Positions 54,537-64,000 of a stretch of DNA of 64,000 nucleotides are shown here, in pieces (the first letter of the stretch is position 1; each line of letters starts with the position of its first letter). The DNA is from Takakia lepidozioides. Lineage: Eukaryota; Streptophyta; Takakiopsida; Takakiales; Takakiaceae. Below the pieces are notes generated by a model. It worked only from the letters and a program-made list of their open reading frames with translations, was not told the DNA's origin and searched no databases. Both the position numbers and the translations under genes were made by a program. Location of the stretch: assembly GCA_030704615.1 (NCBI GenBank), contig CM060731.1:95212756-95276755 (forward strand), read 5' to 3'.

Positions 54537-55167
54537 TGTCACGGACATAGCCCAGAAGAACTTACCAGGAGTAAATACCAGAAGTTACCAAGTTACCATG
54601 TTATCGAAAGTTACCATGACTTACCGTGATTTACCATGATCTACCATGATTACCATTACTTACCAAGTTACCGGGAGTTTACCAAATTACCAAGAGTAAC
54701 TTGGGAAACTACTCAGGAAGCTTCGTTTGGAGGAAACTTCTCCATCAAGATACCTCTTTTGTTTAAGGAAGCTTCTCTATCAAGAAACCTTTATTTAATC
54801 TTGGAAACTTCTCCAGCAAGAAACCTTCATAGGGGAAGCTTCTTGGGGAAGCTTCTTAATAGCCAGTATATATAGGAGGCGAGACTGGACACTCTTCAGT
54901 CTCGCCTTCACCAGTTCAAACTACTCTTGTTTCCAGTTCCCAGTACTCCAGTCCAGTTTCCAGTATCTGGTACTCCAGTCCAGTTTCCAGCTTTCCAGTA
55001 TTCAAGTCGTGTTCCAATATCTTGTACTCTTGTTCATTGTTATAAAGATCGTCTTGATTCCTATTTACTCATCGTGCATTCAGCCACGCCGACCTTGACT
55101 TCTTGTCTAGCATTGTACCTCTAGTTTTATCTCTTGTTTATGTTCAGTCATGTTCTCGTCCTTGACA
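54537..55167 (+). repeat. 5' LTR of the third gypsy element
   Basis: Starts TGTCACGGACATAGCCC and ends CTCGTCCTTGACA (TGTCA/TGACA ends). TTACCA/TTACCG repeats fill 54563-54690, TATATATA at 54867-54874 is a good TATA box, and CCAGTTTCCAGTA-type repeats follow near 54930-55000. Next to it GTTTGGCGAGACTAAAG (55168 on) is the probable primer site; the tRNA was not identified. Confidence 0.8.
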
Positions 55168-55203
55168 GTTTGGCGAGACTAAAGTTTGTTCTTTATTAGT
55201 AAG

Positions 55204-56245
55204 ATGGAAGGCGCATTTGCGGAAATGGTCACCACATTGCAGAGTCTTCAGCTCCAGATGCAAGAACTTCATACATCTACCGCCCAATTGCAAGCTGATC
55301 AGTCTCAAGATCTTGGCAACGCTCTCCAAAATTTGCAACAACAAATTTCAGAGTTAAAGGAGTCGAACAATGAATCTTCAACCATACGAGTCACTACTGC
55401 AACAACTCCTATTGCAACGGTTCCTCTTCAACAGACTACAAGAGAACCAAATATCAGCATGCCCGAGAAATTTGATAGGACGAGATCAAGATTTCACGGT
55501 TTTGTTCAACAAGTACGACTATTCCTACGACTACATCCACAACGCTACCCCGATGAAGGTATTCAAGTGGGATTTGTGGGCACCCTTCTATCAAGCACTG
55601 CCCTATCTTGGTTTGCACCGCTATTAGAAAAAAATTCGCATTTACTATATAATTTTTGAATCATTCATGTCCGAGTTCACTACAACGTTTGGAGAAAATG
55701 ATAGAGAGAGAGTTGCAGAAACAAAGATGCGAAATCTTCGACAAGGAGCACGTCCTGCTTCCGTTTATGCTGCCGAATTTCAACAACTTACGTGCGACCT
55801 CGATTGGAATGAGAAGAGCCTCATTAGTCAGTTTCGATGTGGACTAAAAGATGATGTAGAAGATTTGTTGCTGACAATGCCAAACGTGAGCACACTGAGT
55901 GAATTCATCACCCAAGTCATTGCATGCGATAATCGTTTGTTCAAAAGACGTCAAGAGAAGCGATCTGGATGGTCGACGACGCATCATGTCACTACTACTA
56001 CGACACCAAATACAACGATCCATCAGACATCCAGTAGTGATCCTATGCAGATTGATGCTGTCTGATTCAAACCATTGACGCCACAAAAAAAACAAAGACG
56101 ACGCTCGAATGGATTATGCCTCTATTGCGGAGAAGAAGATCACATAGCATTAAACTGCCCCAACAAGAGAAGATTCAAAGCTCGGGGCACAACTCAAGTG
56201 TTTGATATGAGGAGGTTGGAAAACGACGATGTCCAGTCACAGTAG
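55204..56245 (+). pseudogene. Chromovirus gag with zinc knuckle
   Basis: ATG at 55204 (MEGAFAEMVTTLQSLQLQMQ) starts a coiled coil; capsid text SMPEKFDRTRSRFHGFVQQV and SSTALSWFAPLLE; frame change near 55655; then ESFMSEFTTTFGENDR, RQGARPASVYAAEFQQL. A single in-frame TGA (56063-56065) precedes the CLYCGEEDHIALNC knuckle. An additional in-frame ATG upstream (55186) is less likely because it overlaps the leader next to the primer site. Confidence 0.85.
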
Positions 56246-56250
56246 GGACC

Positions 56251-57443
56251 ATGCAGCTGGACACCACAAATTCCTTACCGAAAAAATGTCTCTTTCTACC
56301 TCCAGACCCTGCACCTTGCTTCACAGTTCCGATAAAAATCAGAGTGCAAAATCGAGATATCGTTGTAGAAGCACTTTTGGACTCAAGAGCTTCAACTTGT
56401 TTTATGGACAAAAACTTTGCGAAGCAAAACAATTTAACGCTCGTAAAGAAAAAACTCTCGGCCCCCGTTGAAGTCATCGATGGACGACCGTTAGCATTAA
56501 GAAATGTGGACCATGAAACTCGACCACTTGAAGTGAAGCTTAAAGATCAAGCATCACATATTGTTTTCAATGTCATCCAGTCTCCAACGAATCCTGTGAT
56601 CCTTGGACTTCCCTGGTTCGTACTTCACAATCCCGACATCGACTGGCGATCGCGAAAAATTTCTGCAAGACAAAAATGTAGAAATATCAAAGGTATTCAA
56701 CCCATATTCCTTGGAGCTAGAGCTTTCATGAGAGCTACAAAAAAAGAGGCGACATTTGCACTTTATGTGACTCCGATCAAGACCACAACAGACAAAGGTA
56801 CTTCAACATTACCTGCTCAATATCAAAATTTCAAAGATGTCTTCGAGAAAAAAAATGCAGACATGTTGCCAGAACATCGACCTTATGACTGTGCAATTGA
56901 GTTACAAGAAGGAGCCCAATCTATAACTTATCCCAGACGGAGGTGGCTGCATTACGTGAATACATTGATGAAAATTTGTCGAAGCACTTCATCCGACATT
57001 CAAAATCACCCGCGGGGGCGCCTATCTTGTTTGTGAAAAAGAAGGACGGATCATTACGCATGTGTGTCGACTATCGCAGTCCCAACAAAGTCACAATCAA
57101 GAATCGTTATCCGTTGCCGCTGATTTCTGGGCTTCTCGACCAGCTGGGACGAGCAAAGATTTTCACCAAAATCGACTTGAGAGGAGCCTATAACCTTGTA
57201 CGGATAAAAGAAGGAGACGAATGGAAAACAGCTTTTCGAACAAGGTATGGACATTTTGAATACAGTGTTATGCCTTTCGGTCTTACCAATGCTCCAACAA
57301 TTTTCCAACATATGATGAATGACATCTTTCGAGAATTTTTAGATGACTCTGTAGTCATCTATTTGGACGACATTTTGATATTTTCACAGAATGAAGAAGA
57401 ACATGGCCGCCATGTACGCCTTGTCATTGATAAATTAAGATAA
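56251..57443 (+). pseudogene. Chromovirus protease and reverse transcriptase
   Basis: Protease: VVEALLDSRASTCFMDK, where the active-site DSGAS is DSRAS, an inactivating change, and NPVILGLPWFVLHNPDIDW. After a frame change near 56940, [81 protein letters not shown] (YLDD). It ends with a TAA at 57441-57443 inside the connection domain. Confidence 0.9.
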
Positions 57444-57449
57444 AGATGA

Positions 57450-58210
57450 TTATATGTCAAGTTGGAGAAATGTCTTTTTCATCAATCTGAGGTCGAATTT
57501 CTGGGCTACATTATTTCCGACAAAGGCGTCTTTATGGATCAGAAGAAAATATAAACCATCATCGAGTGGATTAAACCAACTTCGATCCGAGATGTACAAT
57601 GTTTTCTGGGCTTTGCAAATTTCTATAGAATCTTCATCAATGACTACTCCAAAATTGCTGCACCGTTGACACGACTCACAGGGAAGGACAAATTTGTATG
57701 AGATGAGAAGGCTGACCAGACATTTGAAAGGCTGAAGCAGGCATTTACAACGGCTCCAATACTGGTACATGCAGACCCATCTAAGCCATTCTTCTTAGAA
57801 GCAGATGCATCGGACTTTGCACTTGGCGCGGTACTCTCGCAATACGATACAGATGGCCGACTCCACCCTGTTGGTTTCGTTCTCGCAAATTTTTCGCTGC
57901 GGAGATCAATTATGAAATCCATGACAAAGAACTTCTAGCGATTATCGATGCTTTTGAGGAGTGACGACATCTATTGGAGGGAGCTAAACATCAGATCATT
58001 GTCTATACCGATCACAAAAACCTCGAATATTTTATGAGTGCTCGTGTTTTGAATCGACGTCAAGCGAGATGAAGTACGTCACTAGCAAGGTTTGATTTTG
58101 TTATTACCTACCATCCCGGACATCTTCAAGGAAAACCAGATGCTCTTTCTCGACGATCGTATCTTGCACCAAAAGAAGGGGATGCAGTTTTTGACCAACA
58201 AAAATCCATT
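57450..58210 (+). pseudogene. Chromovirus RNase H and connection, heavily broken
   Basis: Short collinear pieces in changing frames: [16 protein letters not shown] (57463), [20 protein letters not shown] (57766), [12 protein letters not shown] (57909), [15 protein letters not shown] (57990) and FVITYHPGHLQGKPDALSRR (58096). The first Asp of RNase H appears as EADASDFA and the second as YTDHKN. At least four stops or frameshifts. Confidence 0.85.
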
Positions 58211-58213
58211 ATC

Positions 58214-59729
58214 TTGAAACCAGCAAATCTCCAATTGAATATGCTATCCATGTCCACCTATGACGATGCAGAGATCATAAAGGAGATTCAGGAAACACTG
58301 AAGAGCGACCATTTTGCTACGACACTACGAAGTCAACTAAATCAACCTCGAGACAACCCATATGTTACAAACGACTTCGAATTCAAAGATGACTTACTTT
58401 ACTTCAAGGGACTTCTCTATGTACCTCCAGGACCTACACGACTTCGAATTCTTCAAACATGTCATGATCTTCCGGCTGCAGGACATTTCGGCTTCAACAA
58501 AACATTTGAGTTGATATCCAGGGACTATTGGTGGCCGCAGATGTGGAAACTCGTGAAAGAATTCATAAAATCTTGTGACACGTGTGCTAGAGCGAAGGGA
58601 CCACGACATCGACCTTACGGCCTTCTTCAACCATTACCCATTCCCAAGGGTCCATGGTCGTCCGTGTCTATGGACTTTATTACAGACCTTCCGATTTCCA
58701 AGACCATCGATTCAATCCTTGTTATTGTAGATCGTTTTACGAAGATGACACATTTCATTCCATGTAATAAGACGGTTACTGGCGAGGAAACTGCAAGACT
58801 CTTCCTCAATAATATCTACCGCATTCATGGACTCCCGAAGGATATCGTATCTGATCGAGGACCACAGTTCATATCAAATTTCTGGAGGGGATTATTTCAC
58901 ATATTGGATATTAAGATCAACCTCTCTACAGCTAATCATCCACAGACTGATGGTCAAACCGAACGTGTAAACCAGATTTTGGAGCAGTATCTTTGCTGTA
59001 CGATAAATTATCACCAAGATAATTGGACGGACCTTCTGTTATTGGCTGAGTTTGCCTACAACAACACTATACATTCTTCGACCAAGCAAACTCCATTTTT
59101 CTCCAATTATGGTCATCATCCTCGAGCAAACCATTTCCACATGAAGACTGTTGGAAGCCCTGCTGCAGAAAACCTTGCTATTCATCTAGCTACGATTCAC
59201 AATGAGCTTACATCCCACCTCGCAGAAGCTCAAAAACAATACAAGGAGTATGCAGATCAACGTCGCCAACTCCAACCCCAGTTCAAGGTCGGAGATCGTG
59301 TGTGGCTTCTTCGACGAGACATACAAACCTCGCGACCATCAAGGAAGTTGGATTATCAACGCCTGGGACCATTCAAAATTATTCGACAAATAAATCCGGT
59401 CAGTTTTCGGCTTGAACTCCCACAAAGTATGTGCATCCATCCAGTCTTTCATGTTTCATTATTGGAGTTGTATCATCCATCGAATATTCCAGGAAGAGTC
59501 TCCGTACCACCTCCATCAGTCGAAGTCAATCAAGAACTTGAGTATGAAGTCGACGAAGTCCTAGACTCTCGCATCAAGTATAAACGTCTTGAGTATTTCG
59601 TACATTGGAAAGGCTACGACATCAGCGAACTGACGTGAGAACCTTCATCCAACCTCGCCAATGCATCTGACAAAGTCCAAGAGTTTCATCAACAATATCC
59701 AGCTAAGCCCCGAGTTACACGTCAATAAG
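58214..59729 (+). pseudogene. Chromovirus integrase with chromodomain, one nonsense change
   Basis: A 474-residue frame: CHDLPAAGHFGFNKTF and KSCDTCARAK (H-H-C-C), VSMDFITDLP, PKDIVSDRGPQFISNFW, STANHPQTDGQTERVNQIL (DDE triad present), QPQFKVGDRVWLLRR, then HPVFHVSLLELY and the chromodomain EYEVDEVLDSRIK, EYFVHWKGYD. At 59636-59638 the next codon, normally Trp in the LTWEP block, is TGA; the same frame then continues EPSSNLANASDK to a TAA at 59727-59729. A single TGG-to-TGA change therefore truncates the chromodomain. Confidence 0.92.
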
Positions 59730-59810
59730 ACGTCACAACGATGATGTCAGCTTCAAGGTGAAGACTTCACATTCAATGTACCTGATACACGCTAAGGAGG
59801 GAGGAGCACG

Positions 59811-62800
59811 AGGTTAGCTATTTCATGAGCATGAGCGGCATGAGCGGAGTAGCAAGACAATCGGTTTTCATGAGCAGAAGTACAAATTTCGAAAATAAAA
59901 AACATTATAAAACATTAATTTAATGCAATGTGTCAGAAAAAACAAATATATTATTCGGCACCTTGAAGGGAAAATTGTAGTTTTGAGAGTTGTGCTCATG
60001 ATATTTCGTCTTCCGCTCATGCCAATTCCCAACGACATGTGCAAAAATGGCGCCGAATTTCGCGGTAATAGGGTCCGTAACCGGAAAGAACCGCGACGTA
60101 TTTCGCGGTAATAGGTCTCTCTGGCGAAAAATGGTGCCGAATTCCGCGGCTATAGGTCCCCTCAGGACAGGTGTGTAAGCCCAAAATTTGGAAATGTGGC
60201 GCCGAATTTCGGTACATGGTGCCGGGGATTGCACAGATGTTGGGCAGTTCTGGGCCATGTAACTGGAAATTCGGCGCCATTTTTCCAGACACAGGGGTAC
60301 CAGTGCATGTTGGGACTTAGCCAGTTTTCGGCCCAAAATAGAGAAATTCGGCGCCATTTTTCCAGAAATGGCCCCACAACTGCTTCTGTTGGATCTCAGT
60401 TTCAATGGAATATTGCCTCATTCCAGGAGTTTTGGGGTGCATTTCATTACACTGCAAAAAAAAATCTGATACATGAAAATGCAATTGAAAATATCCATAT
60501 GGAGGATTCCCTTTGCCCCATCAATGATTTCTGGAATCCCTAAGGAGGAGTTTGTGCAGCTCGTTCACGCTCAACGCCGGTGCATGAATAAAGTCATCAA
60601 TAGTCACGTTCATCCTCAACCTCTTCAGGTAAATGTAATACAGATGCTTGCACGGATAATACTTTGAACCCTTCTTTGCTTCCATCAACAAGAAGTCCGT
60701 ACAATTGCAAGTCGGCTCCACTCCAATCGTAATTGTGTATACATCGTCGCGTACAGCCAAGCCGGCCGTTGCCATCCGATAAACACGCCCAAGGCCGGGT
60801 GGAGGTACATCCACGGAGCTCTGAATAGTGCAAGCCATCCCAAGAGCATTAGCAATCCAAGTCTCATTCAACTTGTTGGGAGGGTGTCGTCTCTTCACTC
60901 TTCCGAATCGCATTGTGGGATGTGCAGAATTGTCCAATCCGTCTCTACTGGACCGAGCAGTCTGCAATGGTTGGGTCTGAGGAACTGGAAAGGCGTGGGC
61001 CGGGACGTCTGTGTGTTGCACCATTCAAAATCCTGCTGCAGATAGAGCATCCGCCTCATTCTGAGAGAGGCTGCAACCCGGTGCAACAGGCCAGACGCTC
61101 GGAGGCTCCGGCATTCCCTGAATCCTATACTTGGGCTTGCCAAATACACAGGTCATTATGTCGTGCCTACAGAACCAAAACATCTGCGTTGTGGCGTGAG
61201 CAAATGTGGGAGTCAAAAATCTGTCGCTGAAACAAGGTGCAGGTACAGCACCGTGTGGGTTTCCTCCGAATCATCTCACCACAGCATACTCTCGTATCCA
61301 CCCGAATGGCGCAGCACTTCCCTCGAAATGCCGGCAATGTCCTTGCAATTCTCCACTGTGACTCCGACACTCTTGTCTCCACAATGGGTATGTTGTACTG
61401 CGTTACTACAGATGGCTCGTTATGTTCCTCGGGCACGTGCCCTGTGCTCAAAGAAGATGGCGATCTTGAATGTGCAGGACTTGCGGTGCTCGACGAGACC
61501 TCCTCGGGCAACATCACGGGACCACGAGGGAGCGTGCGAATATTCTTGTCAGCTCGCCATGAATCCTCTTCCCCGCCAGGTGCCTCGTCAAGTCTTCGTC
61601 TCATTGGACGGGTATGAACATCTCCTTCCAAATGTTGGCCTCTTCGAAGCAATGGCGTGTCCCGAAGGCCCTCTCGCAAGGCCGCCGCCCACTTCCAAGG
61701 ATTCTTCGATCTGGAGGCAGTCCGCATCAGCATTTCCTGCCTGTCCGGCCCCAAGCCCCACTGTTTCTCTTTCAAGAACTCGTTGTACCTGCATTGCTGC
61801 ATAATTGACCTCACAATGTCCTCCGTTGTGGCAGTGAGGATGTCCACCAGATGCGCCGCAGAGGAGGCACGCAAAGAAGAATGCACTGATTCGGCCATGT
61901 TTGTCGTGGGCATGTCGGTGTCGGAGTCGAGACACATTTCTTGCACAAGCACATGTTGAGGTTACAAGCAAGTTACAAATAATGCCAAGAATAATATTCA
62001 ACGGGACGCAAATTCGTGCAACTCACCTCCCACATATAGTCGCCGAACTGGAGGAAATGATAATGCCACCATGCTAGCCAACTGACCATTGCTCCCTCGT
62101 CTGATTTCCTTACAGCACCTGACGATGTCCACCAAGCCCGTATACATGCAAACTGTGTCTCTGCATCATCCAAGGTGGGAGCGCGCTTCCACGCAAGACA
62201 CATGGAACGGTGCTCCTCTCTGAAATCTGGCGCCACGAGCCTGGTTGTGTACTGCGAAAGGCTCTGCAGAAAATGGAACCCACAAGATCTCTCCTTGCCT
62301 TCCATGGGAACATTGGGGTCTTGCCCGTACACTCTTCGGATGGCAGCCCAATTTGCTTGTGCGTTGTCCGCCATGAAACCACGGAAATTGGGAGGGGGCA
62401 ATCCCGCCTTGGCCATCTGTTCGTTTATTCCCTGCCAAAGAAGCATCTCCGATTGTGTGTCCTCTCCTTTCATCTCACAAATAGCAATTGTCATTAGCAT
62501 CCTGCAGTGGGTGTCGTAGACATGTGCACCCATTGTCACCCACTAGTGATTTGTAATTCCCTTGATATGGTCGAACATGACCCAACTGTTTGACAAGTCC
62601 CCACTCGTCATCCTGTCGACCAGTTCGACGCCGCTGCCAGGCCCACACGTGGACATTTTGAATACGAAACAACAATCTGCCTCAGTCCCTTGTCCTGGAA
62701 ACCTACTTCCATGAATGTAGTCATATCCACATCGTCGCTTCACCTCCAGAATGGAGTGCATATCCGAGCCACGCCCAATTTTCTGTTTGCATGAGACAAT

Positions 62801-64000
62801 GTGGTTTCAGACATTCAGTGAACAGACGTGGGACACCGACTCCAGCAATGCCTCCATTTCCTTCTCATCGAGAGGAACTCTATCGGAGCCGTCTTCTGAC
62901 ATAATTCTGGCCAATGCCATCTTATGGGCGGCTTGGAGCTGTATCTGTTTGGGTTTGGCACCCGGTCTCAACTTAACCTCCTCCTGAACGAGCTGCTTTG
63001 CCTCGTGGGCAGCCTCCCGCGAGTTCCCCCTCGCCAATTTGTGACAATGGGAACCAACGTGTATGCAAGCTCGGGTGAGGTCAGGGAAACGGTGCAACAC
63101 ATAGAACTGCTTGGCATTACAAACAGACATGCAGTGTGGTGGTTCTTTGCAATGCGCACACTTAAATGTGGAGTTTGGAACCTTCTCCTGAGCTCGAAAT
63201 GGTTGATGAGCTGTGCCTGTTCAATCGGTCTCGTTCCTGTGACCTCTGGATTTAAAATGGAAGCAAGTTGGGGAGAAACACCGCAACAGGCCCGCACAAA
63301 CAACGTAGCGCACCCGCACACCATCGAGCATCTTCATGCTGGTGGTTTTGGTGACGCACCAAGGATGACCGTCATGTTTTCTATCTATATCTGTCAACAT
63401 TCCGGACGCCCTCAAGTAGTCCGTCCGAGGAGGGAACTCAAAGAAGATATTACCGTCGACGTCTGCAGGAAGGCATGTATCCAATTTAATTGCGAACTTG
63501 CTGTAGTCCAGCCCGGCCAGCTCCGAGTGGTGTCCATCCATGTGAAGCCCTCGCATAATTTCAAGAATGGATCGAACTGCGGTGCTCGTGTTGGGAATAT
63601 GACTCCCTCGTCCACTGACGTCCATTGAGGACTTGCCTGATCTCCAAGACGATCTCGGAACTTCCATGACCTCATCGGAGTCGGACAGGTTGTGAACAAC
63701 CCGGTTCTCGCTCGTCTTCATTGATGGGTTGGGCTCTGGATTTACTTCGTTGCGGACTTCTCTCTTTGAGGTACCCACTCTCTGATTCGCGGATTGTTTC
63801 GTGGAAGGCGCTAGGATAGAAGGTGCATTTGGCGGGCAAATGAAGTCCCCAACCGCCCTGTATATGACGTTGTCCGATGGTGGAACTCGCCATTCCCTGC
63901 CATCGCCGAAATCATCGTGGAGCACAACAATACTCTTGACAACAACGCCGTTTGAGTCCTTAATTTCTTCCTCCAAAAAAACCGACCCCGGTTTCAGGTG
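59811..64000. mobile_element. Third copy of the 14.3-kb transposon family, left part, runs off the window
   Basis: Starts GAGGTTAGCTATTTCATGAG at 59811 directly after a retrotransposon polypurine tract. GGCATGAGC repeats are fewer than in the copy at 28380. The subterminal region (59850-60520) has the same A-rich tract and TTCGGCGCC sites (near 60050, 60200, 60270, 60350) with fewer tandem units. The transposase gene follows on the minus strand. The methyltransferase-like gene and right end would lie beyond 64000. Confidence 0.9.
60521..64000 (-). pseudogene. Transposase of the third copy, inactivated and cut by the window edge
   Basis: Nearly identical to 29159-32883. Three lesions are visible by comparison: the intron acceptor CAG is CAA (plus-strand CATTTCTTGCAC at about 61935 versus CATTTCCTGCAC), a Gln codon before the WVTMGAHV block is TAG (62543-62545), and one T is inserted near 61260, shifting exon 2. 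GCM-like, catalytic-core and SWIM regions (CNCTDF and PCKHLYYIY) are otherwise kept. The N-terminus lies outside the window. Confidence 0.9.

Larger units (their letters stand above)
54537..59810 (+). mobile_element. Ty3/gypsy chromovirus, 5' LTR to polypurine tract, 3' LTR displaced
   Basis: 5' LTR 54537-55167, gag 55204-56245, protease-RT 56251-57443, RNase H 57450-58210, integrase with chromodomain 58214-59729, PPT 59794-59810 (TAAGGAGGGAGGAGCAC). Instead of a 3' LTR, the terminus of the 14.3-kb transposon family begins at 59811. The 3' LTR presumably lies beyond that element, outside the window. Several frameshifts and stops make it inactive. Confidence 0.88.

Noticed and set aside
1-64000. 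tRNA or rRNA genes
   Set aside because: No cloverleaf with conserved T-arm words or rRNA-like sequence was noticed; only primer binding sites complementary to tRNA ends. A tRNAscan/Infernal run would settle it.

Overview
This is eukaryotic nuclear DNA, almost entirely layered transposable elements. Genes are interrupted by short GT-AG introns of about 80-130 bp. There are TGG-type primer binding sites, several Ty3/gypsy retrotransposons (two with chromodomains), CACTA DNA transposons, a GCM/SWIM Mutator-like transposase and a decayed PPR fragment. Together these point to a green plant lineage with a large repeat-rich genome. My best guess, from general recollection of repeat style and not from any search, is a charophyte alga such as Chara. 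One 500-N assembly gap lies at 51149-51648. I recognised no rRNA, tRNA, bacterial gene or CRISPR array.

Layout. 60-520: decayed PPR fragment (minus). 600-8430: a broken LINE (plus) with a 2A-like motif, AP endonuclease, reverse transcriptase, an internal chromodomain, a Dam-like region, RNase H and a C-terminal nuclease-like region. 8617-9165: end of a CACTA-like element, split by a complete chromovirus at 9166-16810 (minus; both LTRs, PBS, GACCC target duplication) that itself contains an inverted solo LTR with its own CCGTT duplication. 16900-24000: rearranged pieces of a second gypsy family, including a very long unrecognised ORF downstream of integrase. 24363-25424: a second LINE fragment of the first family. 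25500-43090: a CACTA element (minus) whose transposase intron is interrupted by a 14.3-kb DNA transposon at 28380-42719. 43091-46620: hairpin-rich sequence with little recognisable coding. 46623-51148: 5' half of a gypsy element. 51649-54342: right-hand part of a second, decayed copy of the 14.3-kb element. 54537-59810: a chromovirus lacking its 3' LTR in the window. 59811-64000: left-hand part of a third copy of the 14.3-kb element, running off the window.

The main discovery is the 14.3-kb element. It has matching termini (CTATTTCATGAGC followed by GGCATGAGC repeats) and an 8-bp target duplication, ATGCAATG. It carries two divergent, apparently intact genes: a two-exon transposase with GCM-like and SWIM zinc-binding regions (minus), and a ten-exon gene (plus, about 1494 aa) with a ParB/sulfiredoxin-like domain followed by a region ordered like a beta-class DNA methyltransferase. 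Between and inside the genes are arrays of a palindrome with core TTCGGCGCCGAA. The two other copies show the same left end next to the transposase and the same right end next to the methyltransferase-like gene, so both genes belong to the element rather than to the host.
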